Origin: Halieaceae bacterium
GTDB taxonomy: Bacteria > Pseudomonadota > Gammaproteobacteria > Pseudomonadales > Halieaceae
Reading direction: 5' to 3'
Length of the DNA: 41,234 bases
NCBI GenBank assembly: GCA_028280635.1
Contig: JANQLM010000047.1
Coordinates: forward strand, 1 to 41,234
Shown here piece after piece: positions 1-7,078 of this stretch (position 1 is the stretch's first letter; each line of letters opens with the position of its first letter). The position numbers were made by a program, and so were the translations under genes. Under the pieces are notes generated by a model. It was not told the origin of the DNA. It searched no databases and saw nothing but the letters and a program-made list of their open reading frames with translations.

Positions 1-1
1 A

Positions 2-58
2 ACCGTCCGCTCCCTGGCCGACATCGGTTCCGCCATGGCGGAAATCACTGGCTGGTGA
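2..58 (+). CDS. 3' end of an unidentified gene (partial)
   Basis: An open frame enters from the left edge and ends at TGA 56-58, giving an 18-residue tail that ends ITGW. It is followed by a good intrinsic terminator at 84-105, which supports a real gene ending here. The fragment is too short to assign a family. Confidence 0.45.
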   Translation, partial: TVRSLADIGSAMAEITGW

Positions 59-83
59 GCCATTCCCTCACGGGATTCGAGAA

Positions 84-105
84 GGGCGCTGCGGCGCCCA
101 TTTTT
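84..105 (+). terminator. Rho-independent terminator
   Basis: GGGCGC (84-89) pairs perfectly with GCGCCC (94-99) around a TGCG loop and is followed by A and five T residues. It lies 26 bases after the stop of the partial upstream gene and before the VOC gene at 168, so it probably insulates the two. Confidence 0.75.
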
Positions 106-167
106 GTGCTCTCGGGAAACAGCGGGTGTAGACTGATCAACGTCGCTTCCCGATCAGGAGATCGCCT

Positions 168-686
168 TTGCTGCACTACAAGCCCGTTCAAGTCGCTTAC
201 TTCGTCAATGACATCAGGGAAACTGCAGCCCGGATGGCTGCTGCCGTGGGTGCAGGCCCCTTCTATGTTATCGAGAACATCCGGCTTGACTGGTGCGAGC
301 ACCGGGGCGAGCCCAGCGACTTCGTGCATTCCTCCGCCTACGGCCAGTGGGGCGATACCATGCTCGAACTGGTGCAGCAGGAGGGAGAGGGGGACTCCCC
401 GTTCCGGGATATGTATCAGCCAGGGGAAGAGGGCATCCACCACATGGCCTGTTTCGTCGACAGCATCGACGCGGCGATTACGGAGTATGAACAGCAGGGC
501 TTCCCGCTGGCCGCCCGGGCCATGGCGCAGCAGGGCACGGAGTTTGCCTTCATCGACACGCGCGACCTGCTGGGACACATGCTGGAGGTCTACGTCGCCA
601 GCGAGGCGCTGACGGGCTTCTATGAATTGGTGAGGATGTCCTCGGAGCGCTGGAACGGGGCAGAGGTCTTCATTGATTCTCCCTGA
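168..686 (+). CDS. VOC (glyoxalase/bleomycin resistance) superfamily protein
   Basis: This 172-residue protein has the two-module vicinal-oxygen-chelate pattern. The first module begins near YKPVQVAYFVNDI and the second near GIHHMACFVDSIDAAI (about residues 90-105), ending in the typical DLLGHMLEVY strand. VOC proteins use a metal or bind small ligands; lyase, dioxygenase, epimerase and binding members all exist, so no reaction is assigned. The start is TTG at 168, placed 7 bases after an AGGAG ribosome site (156-160); no better ATG exists. A second, truncated VOC gene follows after 28 bases, so the two are probably cotranscribed and may have been acting on one CoA or aromatic intermediate. 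Confidence 0.85.
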   Translation: MLHYKPVQVAYFVNDIRETAARMAAAVGAGPFYVIENIRLDWCEHRGEPSDFVHSSAYGQWGDTMLELVQQEGEGDSPFRDMYQPGEEGIHHMACFVDSIDAAITEYEQQGFPLAARAMAQQGTEFAFIDTRDLLGHMLEVYVASEALTGFYELVRMSSERWNGAEVFIDSP

Positions 687-714
687 CCCGCAAAACCTGT
701 CGGAGGAATAGCGA

Positions 715-1092
715 ATGATTGTAGGTTTGCACCACGTCGCAGTTGGCGTCCAGAACTTTGAGGAGGCCCTGGCGTTTTACACCGAGGGACTTGGATTCGA
801 AATTGTGCAGGCTGACCCCATCGAAGACAGCGACCTCGCAGACCGTGCCATTGGCATCCGCGGTGTAAAAGCCCGCATGGCCATGCTGAAAGCACCCAAC
901 GCCTATCTGGAGCTCTGGCAATACACCGAGCCCGCACCCGAAGACCGCCGCAGCCGGCCCTGCGATTACGGTTACGCACACATCGCCCTGCAGGTGGACG
1001 ACATCCAGGCAGAATACGACCGCCTCCAGACCCATGGCATGGAGTTCGTCGGCGCGAATTCGGGGGACAGTTTACTTAACTGCCGAATATAG
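715..1092 (+). CDS. Truncated VOC-family protein, 3' end replaced by a repeat element
   Basis: This reading frame starts at ATG 715 after GGAGGAATAGCGA and encodes 125 residues. MIVGLHHVAVGVQNFEEAL is a typical first VOC strand-helix, and YAHIALQVDDIQAEYDRL starts the second module. After HGMEFVGA the sequence runs into the inverted-repeat element that starts at 1056, so about the last 12 residues are encoded by the repeat. The closing strands that normally carry a metal-binding glutamate are missing. The family normally continues with a G-R-D-P-x-G-N-x-x-E-L-like segment. I expect the product to be non-functional or altered, although the frame itself is open. Confidence 0.75.
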   Translation: MIVGLHHVAVGVQNFEEALAFYTEGLGFEIVQADPIEDSDLADRAIGIRGVKARMAMLKAPNAYLELWQYTEPAPEDRRSRPCDYGYAHIALQVDDIQAEYDRLQTHGMEFVGANSGDSLLNCRI

Positions 1093-1143
1093 CGTTTCGC
1101 GCCGTTTTTTGAGCTTGAGTTAAGTGAACTGTCCCAGGAACTC
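1056..1143. repeat. 88-bp inverted-repeat (REP/MITE-like) element, copy 1
   Basis: The left 26 bases (1056-1081) begin GAATTCGGGGGACAGT and the right 26 bases (1118-1143) are their inverted complement at 22 of 26 positions. The 36-base centre contains GCGTTTCGCGCC. Two more copies lie at 2153-2238 and 4993-5081. From memory, the GAATTCGGGGGACAGT end resembles repeats found beside REP-associated (IS200-like) tyrosine transposases in gammaproteobacteria. No transposase is present in this window. Confidence 0.8.
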
Positions 1144-1168
1144 GCTATATGCACTGGAAGAATCAAGC

Positions 1169-1627
1169 ATGGATGAAATAGTCGATTTAGGTGAGCCGCA
1201 GTCGAGTGTTGGTGCCCCATGCCCAATGCTTGTGAGCGATGAGCATAATATGGCTGTTGCATATTATATGCAGGAGCAACCCGAAGAATTCGATCTTGAA
1301 GCCGTTGGGCTAGTAACGTTCAAGGGCTTCCATGCTTTTCAGTTTGGCCCACCCAATGATGAGGCATTCAATGGCCATCCGCTGTATGGAAGAGGCCTTG
1401 GCCCTTATGGCACATTCCAAATACTTAACTCAACGTGGACTGCTGAGTTCTGCAGACGTAACAGCGTTCATCCTTATCATTCAGATGACATCTTTTTGGC
1501 GCTATCTCACTTCGTGTGGAGTTTCCACGATACTACTTTGGAGGTTGTGGCAAAAAGTTATGAGTTAGATTTGAAAGAAGGCACTCCAGGGAAAGTTCTT
1601 GCGGAGCATTTCAAGGAGGCAATGTGA
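1169..1627 (+). CDS. Hypothetical protein, cassette-like
   Basis: I do not recognise this family. The preferred start is ATG 1169, 8 bases after a GGAAG site, giving 152 residues; an in-frame upstream start at 1124 would lie inside the repeat element and is unlikely. The protein is acidic and aromatic-rich, has no signal peptide or membrane segment, and contains a distinctive central stretch with GFHAFQFGPP, GRGLGPYG and HPYHSDDIFLALSHFVW. The gene is visibly richer in A and T than its surroundings. It lies between a repeat element and an attC-like hairpin, which suggests foreign, possibly integron-cassette, origin. It could be a small enzyme or an immunity-type protein; nothing in the sequence decides this. 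Confidence 0.65.
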   Translation: MDEIVDLGEPQSSVGAPCPMLVSDEHNMAVAYYMQEQPEEFDLEAVGLVTFKGFHAFQFGPPNDEAFNGHPLYGRGLGPYGTFQILNSTWTAEFCRRNSVHPYHSDDIFLALSHFVWSFHDTTLEVVAKSYELDLKEGTPGKVLAEHFKEAM

Positions 1628-1634
1628 GTACATA

Positions 1635-1727
1635 TAACAAGTCAATGCAACAAGGGCGCTTCGCGCCGGGACTCCGCAACCGGCGCCCCTGCTCGAAGCG
1701 CTATGCGTCACATACAAATTGGAGTTA
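1635..1727 (+). other. attC-like imperfect hairpin between two small genes
   Basis: The segment starts with TAAC (in ATAACAAG) and ends with GTTA (in GTTAGGAG), the outer boxes expected of an integron attC site, over about 93 bases. Inside, GCGCTTCG (1656-1663) pairs with CGAAGCGC (1694-1701), and CGCCGG (1664-1669) pairs with CCGGCG (1680-1685), leaving an 8-base bulge on one arm. The next gene starts 11 bases after the GTTA box, as in cassettes. The 7-base outer boxes deviate from the RYYYAAC and GTTRRRY consensus, so this is a candidate only. Confidence 0.4.
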
Positions 1728-1737
1728 GGAGAGGAAT

Positions 1738-2103
1738 ATGTCAGATAGCATCGCCACGTTTTTTGATGCATGGCAGTTTGAGGATGCAGAGCTTCGGCTT
1801 TCTAAAATAAGCAGCTCTGTTGTAGAAACTATACGGTACGACGACCCTCGCACGCCGGAAACTGTCAATGGTATTGCGGCATTAAACAGCTACGTAGGCA
1901 TGTTTAGCGCAAATGCCCCGAGTTGGTCCGCAAAAGTTATTAAAAGTGACACGATCGCTGACGTTACTCGCGTCACTGTTGCTTTCAGCGGAATGGGCCC
2001 CGATGGTAGCGAACAGGTTCAACTCGGTCAGTACTTTGTAGAGAAAGACGGGGACCTGGTTTCCCGTATGGTGGGGTTTGTTGGTACTGGTGAGCAAAGT
2101 TAA
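1738..2103 (+). CDS. SnoaL/NTF2-like small protein
   Basis: This 121-residue protein starts at ATG 1738 behind GGAGTTAGGAGAGGAAT. The pattern fits the NTF2-like/SnoaL cone fold: an N-terminal helix with FFDAWQFEDAE, a mid-protein segment AALNSYVGMFSANAP, then alternating strands ending GQYFVEKDGDLVSRMVGF. Members include ketosteroid isomerases, polyketide cyclases and many small-molecule binders. No catalytic residue set is clear, so function is unassigned. Like its upstream neighbour it is richer in A and T and sits directly after an attC-like structure. It ends just before ATAACAATGG at 2123-2132, which looks like the left edge of a second, interrupted attC site. Confidence 0.7.
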   Translation: MSDSIATFFDAWQFEDAELRLSKISSSVVETIRYDDPRTPETVNGIAALNSYVGMFSANAPSWSAKVIKSDTIADVTRVTVAFSGMGPDGSEQVQLGQYFVEKDGDLVSRMVGFVGTGEQS

Positions 2104-2131
2104 GTCTGTGCGTCGGCGCACGCATAACAAT

Positions 2132-2150
2132 GGAATTCGGGGGACAGTTT
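2132..2150 (+). repeat. Solo left end of the inverted-repeat element
   Basis: GGAATTCGGGGGACAGT occurs at 2132-2148 and again at 2151-2167, where it begins a complete copy of the element. The first unit is therefore a solo left terminus in direct repeat with the full copy, with a 19-base period. It may be a nested insertion or slippage product. Confidence 0.75.
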
Positions 2151-2152
2151 GG

Positions 2153-2238
2153 AATTCGGGGGACAGTATACTTAACTCCTGAACACAGCGTTTCGTGCCA
2201 CTGTTGAAGTTTGAGTTATGAACCACCCCTGTAGCTCC
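2153..2238. repeat. Inverted-repeat element, copy 2 (degenerate right end)
   Basis: The left end GAATTCGGGGGACAGTAT and the core with ACAGCGTTTCGTGCCA and TTGAAGTTTGAGTTA match copies 1 and 3. The right terminus (about 2214-2238) is diverged but still recognisable. It lies between the end of the cassette-like gene and the DUF1428 gene. Confidence 0.75.
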
Positions 2239-2266
2239 CAGGCCTGGCGCCATTACAGGAGCAGCT

Positions 2267-2647
2267 ATGGCTGATTACGTTGACGGATTTGTCTTTCCCA
2301 TTTCGCGCGATCGCCTGAGCGATTACAAGAGTCTCGCTGAAGCAGCCGCAGAGATCTGGAAGGAACATGGTGCGCTCGACTACCGCGAATTTGTTGGTGA
2401 CGATATTCATCTCGAAGGAACGCGCTCATTCATCGATCTCTTAGCTGCGAAGGAGAATGAAACCATCGTATTTGGATGGGTGGTATTCGATTCTCGAGAG
2501 GCGCGTGATTTGGCAAACGAGAAGGTTGCGGCCGACCCGAGGATGGCGGAACTGATGGAGTTGTCGAATTCAGGATTTGATGCAGGCCGGATGGCGTACG
2601 GTGGCTTTCAGCCGCTCGTTGGGTCGCCCAAGGCGAAGGCCGAATAG
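2267..2647 (+). CDS. DUF1428 (YbaA-like) family protein
   Basis: This 126-residue protein starts at ATG 2267, 6 bases after AGGAG (2256-2260). It has the hallmarks of the DUF1428/YbaA family: the opening YVDGFVFPISRDRLSDYK, a central segment AAEIWKEHGALDYREFVGDD, the FGWVVFDSREARD strand-helix, and a C-terminal MAYGGFQPLV. The family is a ferredoxin-like dimeric alpha/beta fold of unknown biochemical role, common in proteobacteria. Length is about normal. Its promoter region is occupied by copy 2 of the inverted-repeat element, so transcription may depend on sequence within or beyond that element. Confidence 0.9.
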   Translation: MADYVDGFVFPISRDRLSDYKSLAEAAAEIWKEHGALDYREFVGDDIHLEGTRSFIDLLAAKENETIVFGWVVFDSREARDLANEKVAADPRMAELMELSNSGFDAGRMAYGGFQPLVGSPKAKAE

Positions 2648-2707
2648 CAAGGCGATGCGCTGGAGTGGTCAGAAGAGCGTCGGCCCGGGCCGAGCAAGCA
2701 TTTATCC

Positions 2708-4627
2708 TCAGGGTGCGGACTGACGGGCGGGACGGCGCTGCAGCAGCTTTACGAACTCGGCCTCGGTGAGGGGCTCGGACAACAGGTTGCCCTGCAGCCA
2801 GCCACAGCCTATTTGCTGCAGATAGGTGAGCTGCTCATCGGTTTCAACCCCTTCGGCAGTGACGTTCAAGTCGTACAGCTCCGCCAGACTGAGGATCATG
2901 TTCACCATCTGGCGCCGGGCGGGTTGTTCGGAAAACAAACCGTCCACAAAGCTGCGGTCGATCTTTAGCCGATCGACCGGATAGTTCATCAACTGACTGA
3001 ACGCCGTGTAGCCCGTTCCGAAGTCGTCCAGCGACAGCCCAAAACCCATTGACTTGAGCCGCCGCAGAGTCGCGACGCTGCGTTCGTCGTCCACCGCCAG
3101 GTTGGTTTCAGTCACTTCCAGTTCCACGCCTTCAGTTGCCAGGCTCAGTTCGTTGATCAGCGCGGCGACCTCGTCGGCAAACTTAACGTTGTGCAGTTCC
3201 AGGGAGGAAATGTTGATACACATGACCCCATCAAAGCCGTGCTCCTCTCGCAGGCGTTTGAGCCCAGCAAACGCATGCGCCAGCACCCACTGGTCGATAT
3301 GCCTGATCAGGCCGGTAGACTCGGCGACCGGGATAAACCGATCCGGGCCGATTCCCTGGAGTACATCGGTATGGCAGCGCAGCAACACTTCGACGGCTGT
3401 CACCGAGAGTGAGCTGCTGTCGTAAATGGGCATGTACACCAGGCTGAACTGGTTCTCAGCCAGGGCGACCTGAAGCCCCGACTCAATGTTGTGCCGCTCC
3501 AACAGCGCTCGCTCGATATCTTGCGAGAAAAACTGCAGGCCATTGCGGCCGTTTGACTTCGCTTCATACATCGCCGCATCGGCCTGGTTGAGCAGCGTCT
3601 CCGCGCTGTCCACCTGGTGGTCAATCATGGCTATGCCAATACTGGCGGTCACGGGCAGGTTTCTGCCGTCGACCTCAAAACCGTTGGCGAACAAATCCAG
3701 GATTCGCTGGGCGACGCTCTCCGCAAGTGCGGGGTCGTCCGTATCGGTCAGGGTAACCACAAACTCGTCTCCCGCCAGCCGTGCGACATCCTCATCGGCG
3801 ATGATGCGCGTCGGCTCATCCATGGGCCTGACACAATGGGCGAGTTGCTCCCCGAACTCCGCCAGCAGACGGTCACCCACCTGATGGCCGTAGCGATCAT
3901 TGACCTGTTTGAACTTGTCGAGATCGATATACAGTAGCGCCAGCCCCCGGTGATCGCGGCGGGCGCGATCCAACATTTTCTGCAAACGGCGCAAAAAGCT
4001 GGAACGGTTGGCGAGACCCGTCAGCCCGTCGTAAAAGGCCAGTTTCTGAATGTCCTCGTTGTGCAACTGCATCATCACGTCCTTGGCGGTCTCGTGCTGG
4101 TACAGGCCGGTGAGGGAGACCGCCGCCAGCGCGGTCAGGGTGATAATGAAGCGAATCGACTCCGACGGGGTGTAGGTCGCCAGCACCATGCTGTCAAAAG
4201 CGAACAACACGAAGGCGCTCAACAGGATGAAGCCCACCCCGAAATACACCGCAATGCGAAAGCGGTTGATGAAGATGCCCACGGCAAGTGCGGGGTAGAT
4301 CCAGTAGGGTCCGGTGTTTGCGTTGCCACCGGTGATCAACAGTACCATGCACAGGCTACCGAGAATGACATTGAGCACCCCCAGTGCATGAGCGTCGCGA
4401 CCCGTGAGGCGCAGATACAGCAGGTTGAACATGCCGACCACGGCACAGCCCAGGAGAAATACGCCAAGACCGACCAGGTTTACATTGATGGACACAATGG
4501 CGTAGGTGATCAGGAAGAACACGCCAACCAGAGTCAGGCTGACGATCATGACGCGCCGCTTGCGCTGTTCAACTTCAACAAACCGACCCAGATCGGCAAT
4601 GGACCAGGTCGGAGACGCCTCAGACAT
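2708..4627 (-). CDS. Membrane-bound GGDEF-EAL cyclic-di-GMP protein
   Basis: This 639-residue protein has an N-terminal hydrophobic region of about 5-6 membrane segments (residues ~27-175), then a GGDEF domain and an EAL domain. The GGDEF motif is AGDEF at about 285-289, a substitution still common in active cyclases. The RxxD inhibitory site that normally precedes it is absent (the equivalent residues are IADE). The EAL domain shows EVLLR near 413, CINIS, EVTET, DDFGTGY near 533, LKIDRSF and AEGVET, so the phosphodiesterase metal ligands appear intact. It probably makes or degrades cyclic-di-GMP in response to a membrane signal. No extracellular sensor domain is visible. It is transcribed toward the DUF1428 gene. 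Confidence 0.93.
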   Translation of the reverse strand: MSEASPTWSIADLGRFVEVEQRKRRVMIVSLTLVGVFFLITYAIVSINVNLVGLGVFLLGCAVVGMFNLLYLRLTGRDAHALGVLNVILGSLCMVLLITGGNANTGPYWIYPALAVGIFINRFRIAVYFGVGFILLSAFVLFAFDSMVLATYTPSESIRFIITLTALAAVSLTGLYQHETAKDVMMQLHNEDIQKLAFYDGLTGLANRSSFLRRLQKMLDRARRDHRGLALLYIDLDKFKQVNDRYGHQVGDRLLAEFGEQLAHCVRPMDEPTRIIADEDVARLAGDEFVVTLTDTDDPALAESVAQRILDLFANGFEVDGRNLPVTASIGIAMIDHQVDSAETLLNQADAAMYEAKSNGRNGLQFFSQDIERALLERHNIESGLQVALAENQFSLVYMPIYDSSSLSVTAVEVLLRCHTDVLQGIGPDRFIPVAESTGLIRHIDQWVLAHAFAGLKRLREEHGFDGVMCINISSLELHNVKFADEVAALINELSLATEGVELEVTETNLAVDDERSVATLRRLKSMGFGLSLDDFGTGYTAFSQLMNYPVDRLKIDRSFVDGLFSEQPARRQMVNMILSLAELYDLNVTAEGVETDEQLTYLQQIGCGWLQGNLLSEPLTEAEFVKLLQRRPARQSAP

Positions 4628-4992
4628 CGAGCTGCAATTCCCCGTTATAACACCGAACCACTAACGCGGACCGGCTTACAGGGTACCGGTCTCGGGACGG
4701 AAGTCATGTTGCAATGGGCTGGCAGTGTACCCACGGAAACCGCGGACTTAAAACTGAACTTATGAAGCCAGCATTCTAATTATTCAACAAAATCTTTGCA
4801 GCACACCCTATGTTAGACAAAAGTCGGACGGAAATGCTAGCTGTGATATCGGCACCGTGCGGGGCCCGATCTACCTTCGCCGGTCAGCGGAGGAATTGAT
4901 CCGCCAGCAGATTTTTCCGGCACTGCACTAGCGCCCCATACTCCGGACCGAAGGTCACCGCGTATCTGGCGCCTTAACGGGGCGAACGCCGG
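4628..4992. other. Intergenic region upstream of the GGDEF-EAL gene
   Basis: This AT-richer gap (for example TTATTCAACAAAATC near 4779) probably carries the promoter of the minus-strand GGDEF-EAL gene and that of the cupin gene. I see no convincing gene in it. Open frames over 4837-5109 have no ribosome site and run into the repeat element. Confidence 0.5.
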
Positions 4993-5081
4993 GAATTCGG
5001 GTGGACAGGCGACTTGATTGCCGGACACAGCGTTTTGCGCCATTGTTGAAGTCTGAGTTAAGTGAACTGTGCCCGGAACTC
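4993..5081. repeat. Inverted-repeat element, copy 3
   Basis: The left end GAATTCGGGTGGACAG and the right end TTAAGTGAACTGTGCCCGGA match copy 1 with scattered substitutions. The core ACAGCGTTTTGCGCCATTGT is closest to copy 2. It ends 42 bases before the cupin start codon, so it lies in that gene's leader. Confidence 0.8.
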
Positions 5082-5123
5082 CCGTGGCAGGTACCAGATG
5101 TTCACTCAAACAGGGTGTCGATT

Positions 5124-5456
5124 ATGGAAAAAGTGAATATTCGGAATGAGCTGGGGAAAATCCGCGAGCACTGGTCCCAGAGAACTATTGGTGTCGCAAA
5201 CAATCAGCTCTTCAAGCTCGCAAAAGGCCTTGGGGAAACCCGCTGGCATAAGCATGATGACCAGGACGAGTTGTTCATTTTGTACAAGGGGCGTTTGACG
5301 ATCCAACTGAGGGACCGGGACATCGAACTTTACGAAGATGAAATGTTCATCGTCCCCAGGGGAGCCGAGCACTGTCCCAAAGCGGACGAAGAAGCAGAGT
5401 TTCTGATAGTCGGGTTGAACGTCACGTCCAATGCCGCCGGCGGGAAGCCCAACTGA
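5124..5456 (+). CDS. Small cupin-domain protein
   Basis: This 110-residue protein is a single cupin barrel. Motif 1 is textbook: WHKHDDQDELFILYKG (H-x-H, four residues, E, six residues, G), followed by motif 2 in FIVPRGAEHCPK (P-x-G-x-x-H). The three His and one Glu metal ligands are present. Such mononuclear cupins act as small dioxygenases, isomerases or sensors; the substrate cannot be read from sequence. ATG 5124 is chosen because the longer in-frame start at 5001 lies inside the repeat element. A strong intrinsic terminator follows, so it appears monocistronic. Confidence 0.88.
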   Translation: MEKVNIRNELGKIREHWSQRTIGVANNQLFKLAKGLGETRWHKHDDQDELFILYKGRLTIQLRDRDIELYEDEMFIVPRGAEHCPKADEEAEFLIVGLNVTSNAAGGKPN

Positions 5457-5486
5457 TAGACGGGGCAGGACTTCTCCGCACAGGGT

Positions 5487-5522
5487 GGCGCCGCGATCGG
5501 AGTCGGCGCCGTTTTCCGTTTT
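5487..5522 (+). terminator. Rho-independent terminator after the cupin gene
   Basis: GGCGCCG (5487-5493) pairs perfectly with CGGCGCC (5504-5510) across a 10-base loop, followed by GTTTTCCGTTTT. It sits 31 bases after the cupin stop and ends before the symporter start. Confidence 0.75.
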
Positions 5523-5546
5523 CGCGATAGCAGGTAAGTGCCGTCC

Positions 5547-7034
5547 ATGGATCATTCCACTCTGAACACAGCGGAAGCGGCGATTGTCGGCGTTTACCTG
5601 TGCTCCCTGCTGCTGATCGGCTATCTCGCGAAACGTGCCAGCCGCGCTCCCACGCTCAACGACTACTACCTTGCTGGCGGTAGCCTGGGTTTTCTGAGTC
5701 TGTTTTTTACCCTGTACGCCACCCAGTACAGCGGCAACACGTTGTTTGCGCTACCTGGCAAGGCCTATCGCGACGGTATCGCCGCCGGCGCCTTTGTCTT
5801 CGGTATCATGGGCATTGTACTGGTGTATCACCTGTTTGCCCCGCAGCTTCACCGGCTGGCGCGGCAACACCAGTTTGTTTCCGTCGGGGACTTTGTCATC
5901 TGGCGCTACCGTAGCCCCGGCCTGCGTCTGGCGGTCAATGTGGCTATCGCCGTGGTGTTGGTCAGCTTTATCCTCGGGAATTTCAAGGCCGTCGGCATGC
6001 TTATGGCGTCCAGCACCGGCGGTGCTGTATCGCCCACCGTCGGTATCGTCGGCATTGCGCTGGTGATGGCTGTCTATGAAAGTCTCGGCGGTATGCGCGG
6101 CGTGATATGGACGGATGTCCTGCAGGGCGCATTGCTGCTGGCGAGCTGCTTGCTGATCTATGTGTTTTTGGCGGCGACACAGGCCACGGGATTCGTGGCG
6201 GAGCCCCTGCAGGTGGGTCGCGAGCTGGTGCAGCTGTGGGACGACGGCGAGGCCGCACGCGGGTTCATCAGCCTTGTGGTACTGATCGCGTTTGCCGCCG
6301 CCGTGTACCCGCAGGCCCTGCAGCGTATTTATGCCGCTCGCGACCTGCCGACACTGCAGCGCTCTTACAGGCTTATGTTTTTCATGCCGCTGCTGACGAC
6401 CTTGCCCATTATGGTTATCGGCATGAGCGGCGCCGTCTGGTTTCCAGAGCTGTCGCGCGGCGATAGCGAGAACGTCATGCTGCTAGCGATCAATCGTCTG
6501 GTGGTGGAGTTTCCCGCGCTGGCCTGGTTGCGGGTGCTGTTTCTCTCCGCGGCTATCGCCGCCATCATGTCCACGGTGGATTCCGCGCTGCTCTCTCTGG
6601 GTTCTACCATCAGCAAAGATATAGTCCTGGCGTGCAGTGAGTCGATGAGCGACCCGGCCGCGCATCGATTCAGTCGCCGGCTGTCCGCGATCCTGATCGC
6701 CGTGATGGCGGTGCTGGCGATTGTCCTGCCTCAGACTATATGGGCCCTGCTGGTGTTGAAGATCGAGTTGCTGATTCAGGTTGCGCCATTAATCATATTG
6801 GGAGTGCGTCTGCCCAGTCTGCCGGGTCGCCCCTTCCTGCTCGGACTGATCACGGGATCGCTGCTACTGGTTGGCATGAAGAGCGCGACGGTGTTTGGCC
6901 TGCCGCCGTTGGATGCGCCGCTGGCCATTCACGCCGGCCTCTGGGCGCTGGCCGCCAACCTTGCGGTAGTGGGTCTTTCGCTGTGGACGCACGAGCGCCG
7001 AGGCGTTCGTTCTCAGGTATTGATGCCGGAATAG
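5547..7034 (+). CDS. Sodium:solute symporter (SSS family)
   Basis: This roughly 495-residue polytopic protein has about 13 hydrophobic segments. Family features are the N-terminal segment AAIVGVYLCSLLLIGYLAKR, NDYYLAGGSLGFLSLFFTLYA, then QYSGNTLFALPGKAYRDG, and a central ESLGGMRGVIWTDVLQGALL, which is characteristic of SSS carriers. SSS proteins import organic solutes such as carboxylates, amino acids or sugars with sodium. ATG 5547 is preferred to GTG 5538 because an AGG-containing site at 5532-5534 is too close to the GTG. It is transcribed toward the AraC regulator gene. The substrate is unknown; a carboxylate would fit the catabolic surroundings. Confidence 0.9.
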   Translation: MDHSTLNTAEAAIVGVYLCSLLLIGYLAKRASRAPTLNDYYLAGGSLGFLSLFFTLYATQYSGNTLFALPGKAYRDGIAAGAFVFGIMGIVLVYHLFAPQLHRLARQHQFVSVGDFVIWRYRSPGLRLAVNVAIAVVLVSFILGNFKAVGMLMASSTGGAVSPTVGIVGIALVMAVYESLGGMRGVIWTDVLQGALLLASCLLIYVFLAATQATGFVAEPLQVGRELVQLWDDGEAARGFISLVVLIAFAAAVYPQALQRIYAARDLPTLQRSYRLMFFMPLLTTLPIMVIGMSGAVWFPELSRGDSENVMLLAINRLVVEFPALAWLRVLFLSAAIAAIMSTVDSALLSLGSTISKDIVLACSESMSDPAAHRFSRRLSAILIAVMAVLAIVLPQTIWALLVLKIELLIQVAPLIILGVRLPSLPGRPFLLGLITGSLLLVGMKSATVFGLPPLDAPLAIHAGLWALAANLAVVGLSLWTHERRGVRSQVLMPE

Positions 7035-7078
7035 CGACCCAATCGCGGTAACCGCAAACGGTACTCAAACAAGCTGTT

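Noticed and set aside
2681-2692. Perfect 12-bp palindrome CGGCCCGGGCCG between convergent genes
   Set aside because: It has no loop and no T-run, so it is not a usable terminator hairpin; such GC palindromes are expected by chance in this composition.
3950-4765. Plus-strand open frame opposite the membrane region of the GGDEF-EAL gene
   Set aside because: It is a shadow frame rich in Gln, His and Gly, without start signals or family motifs.
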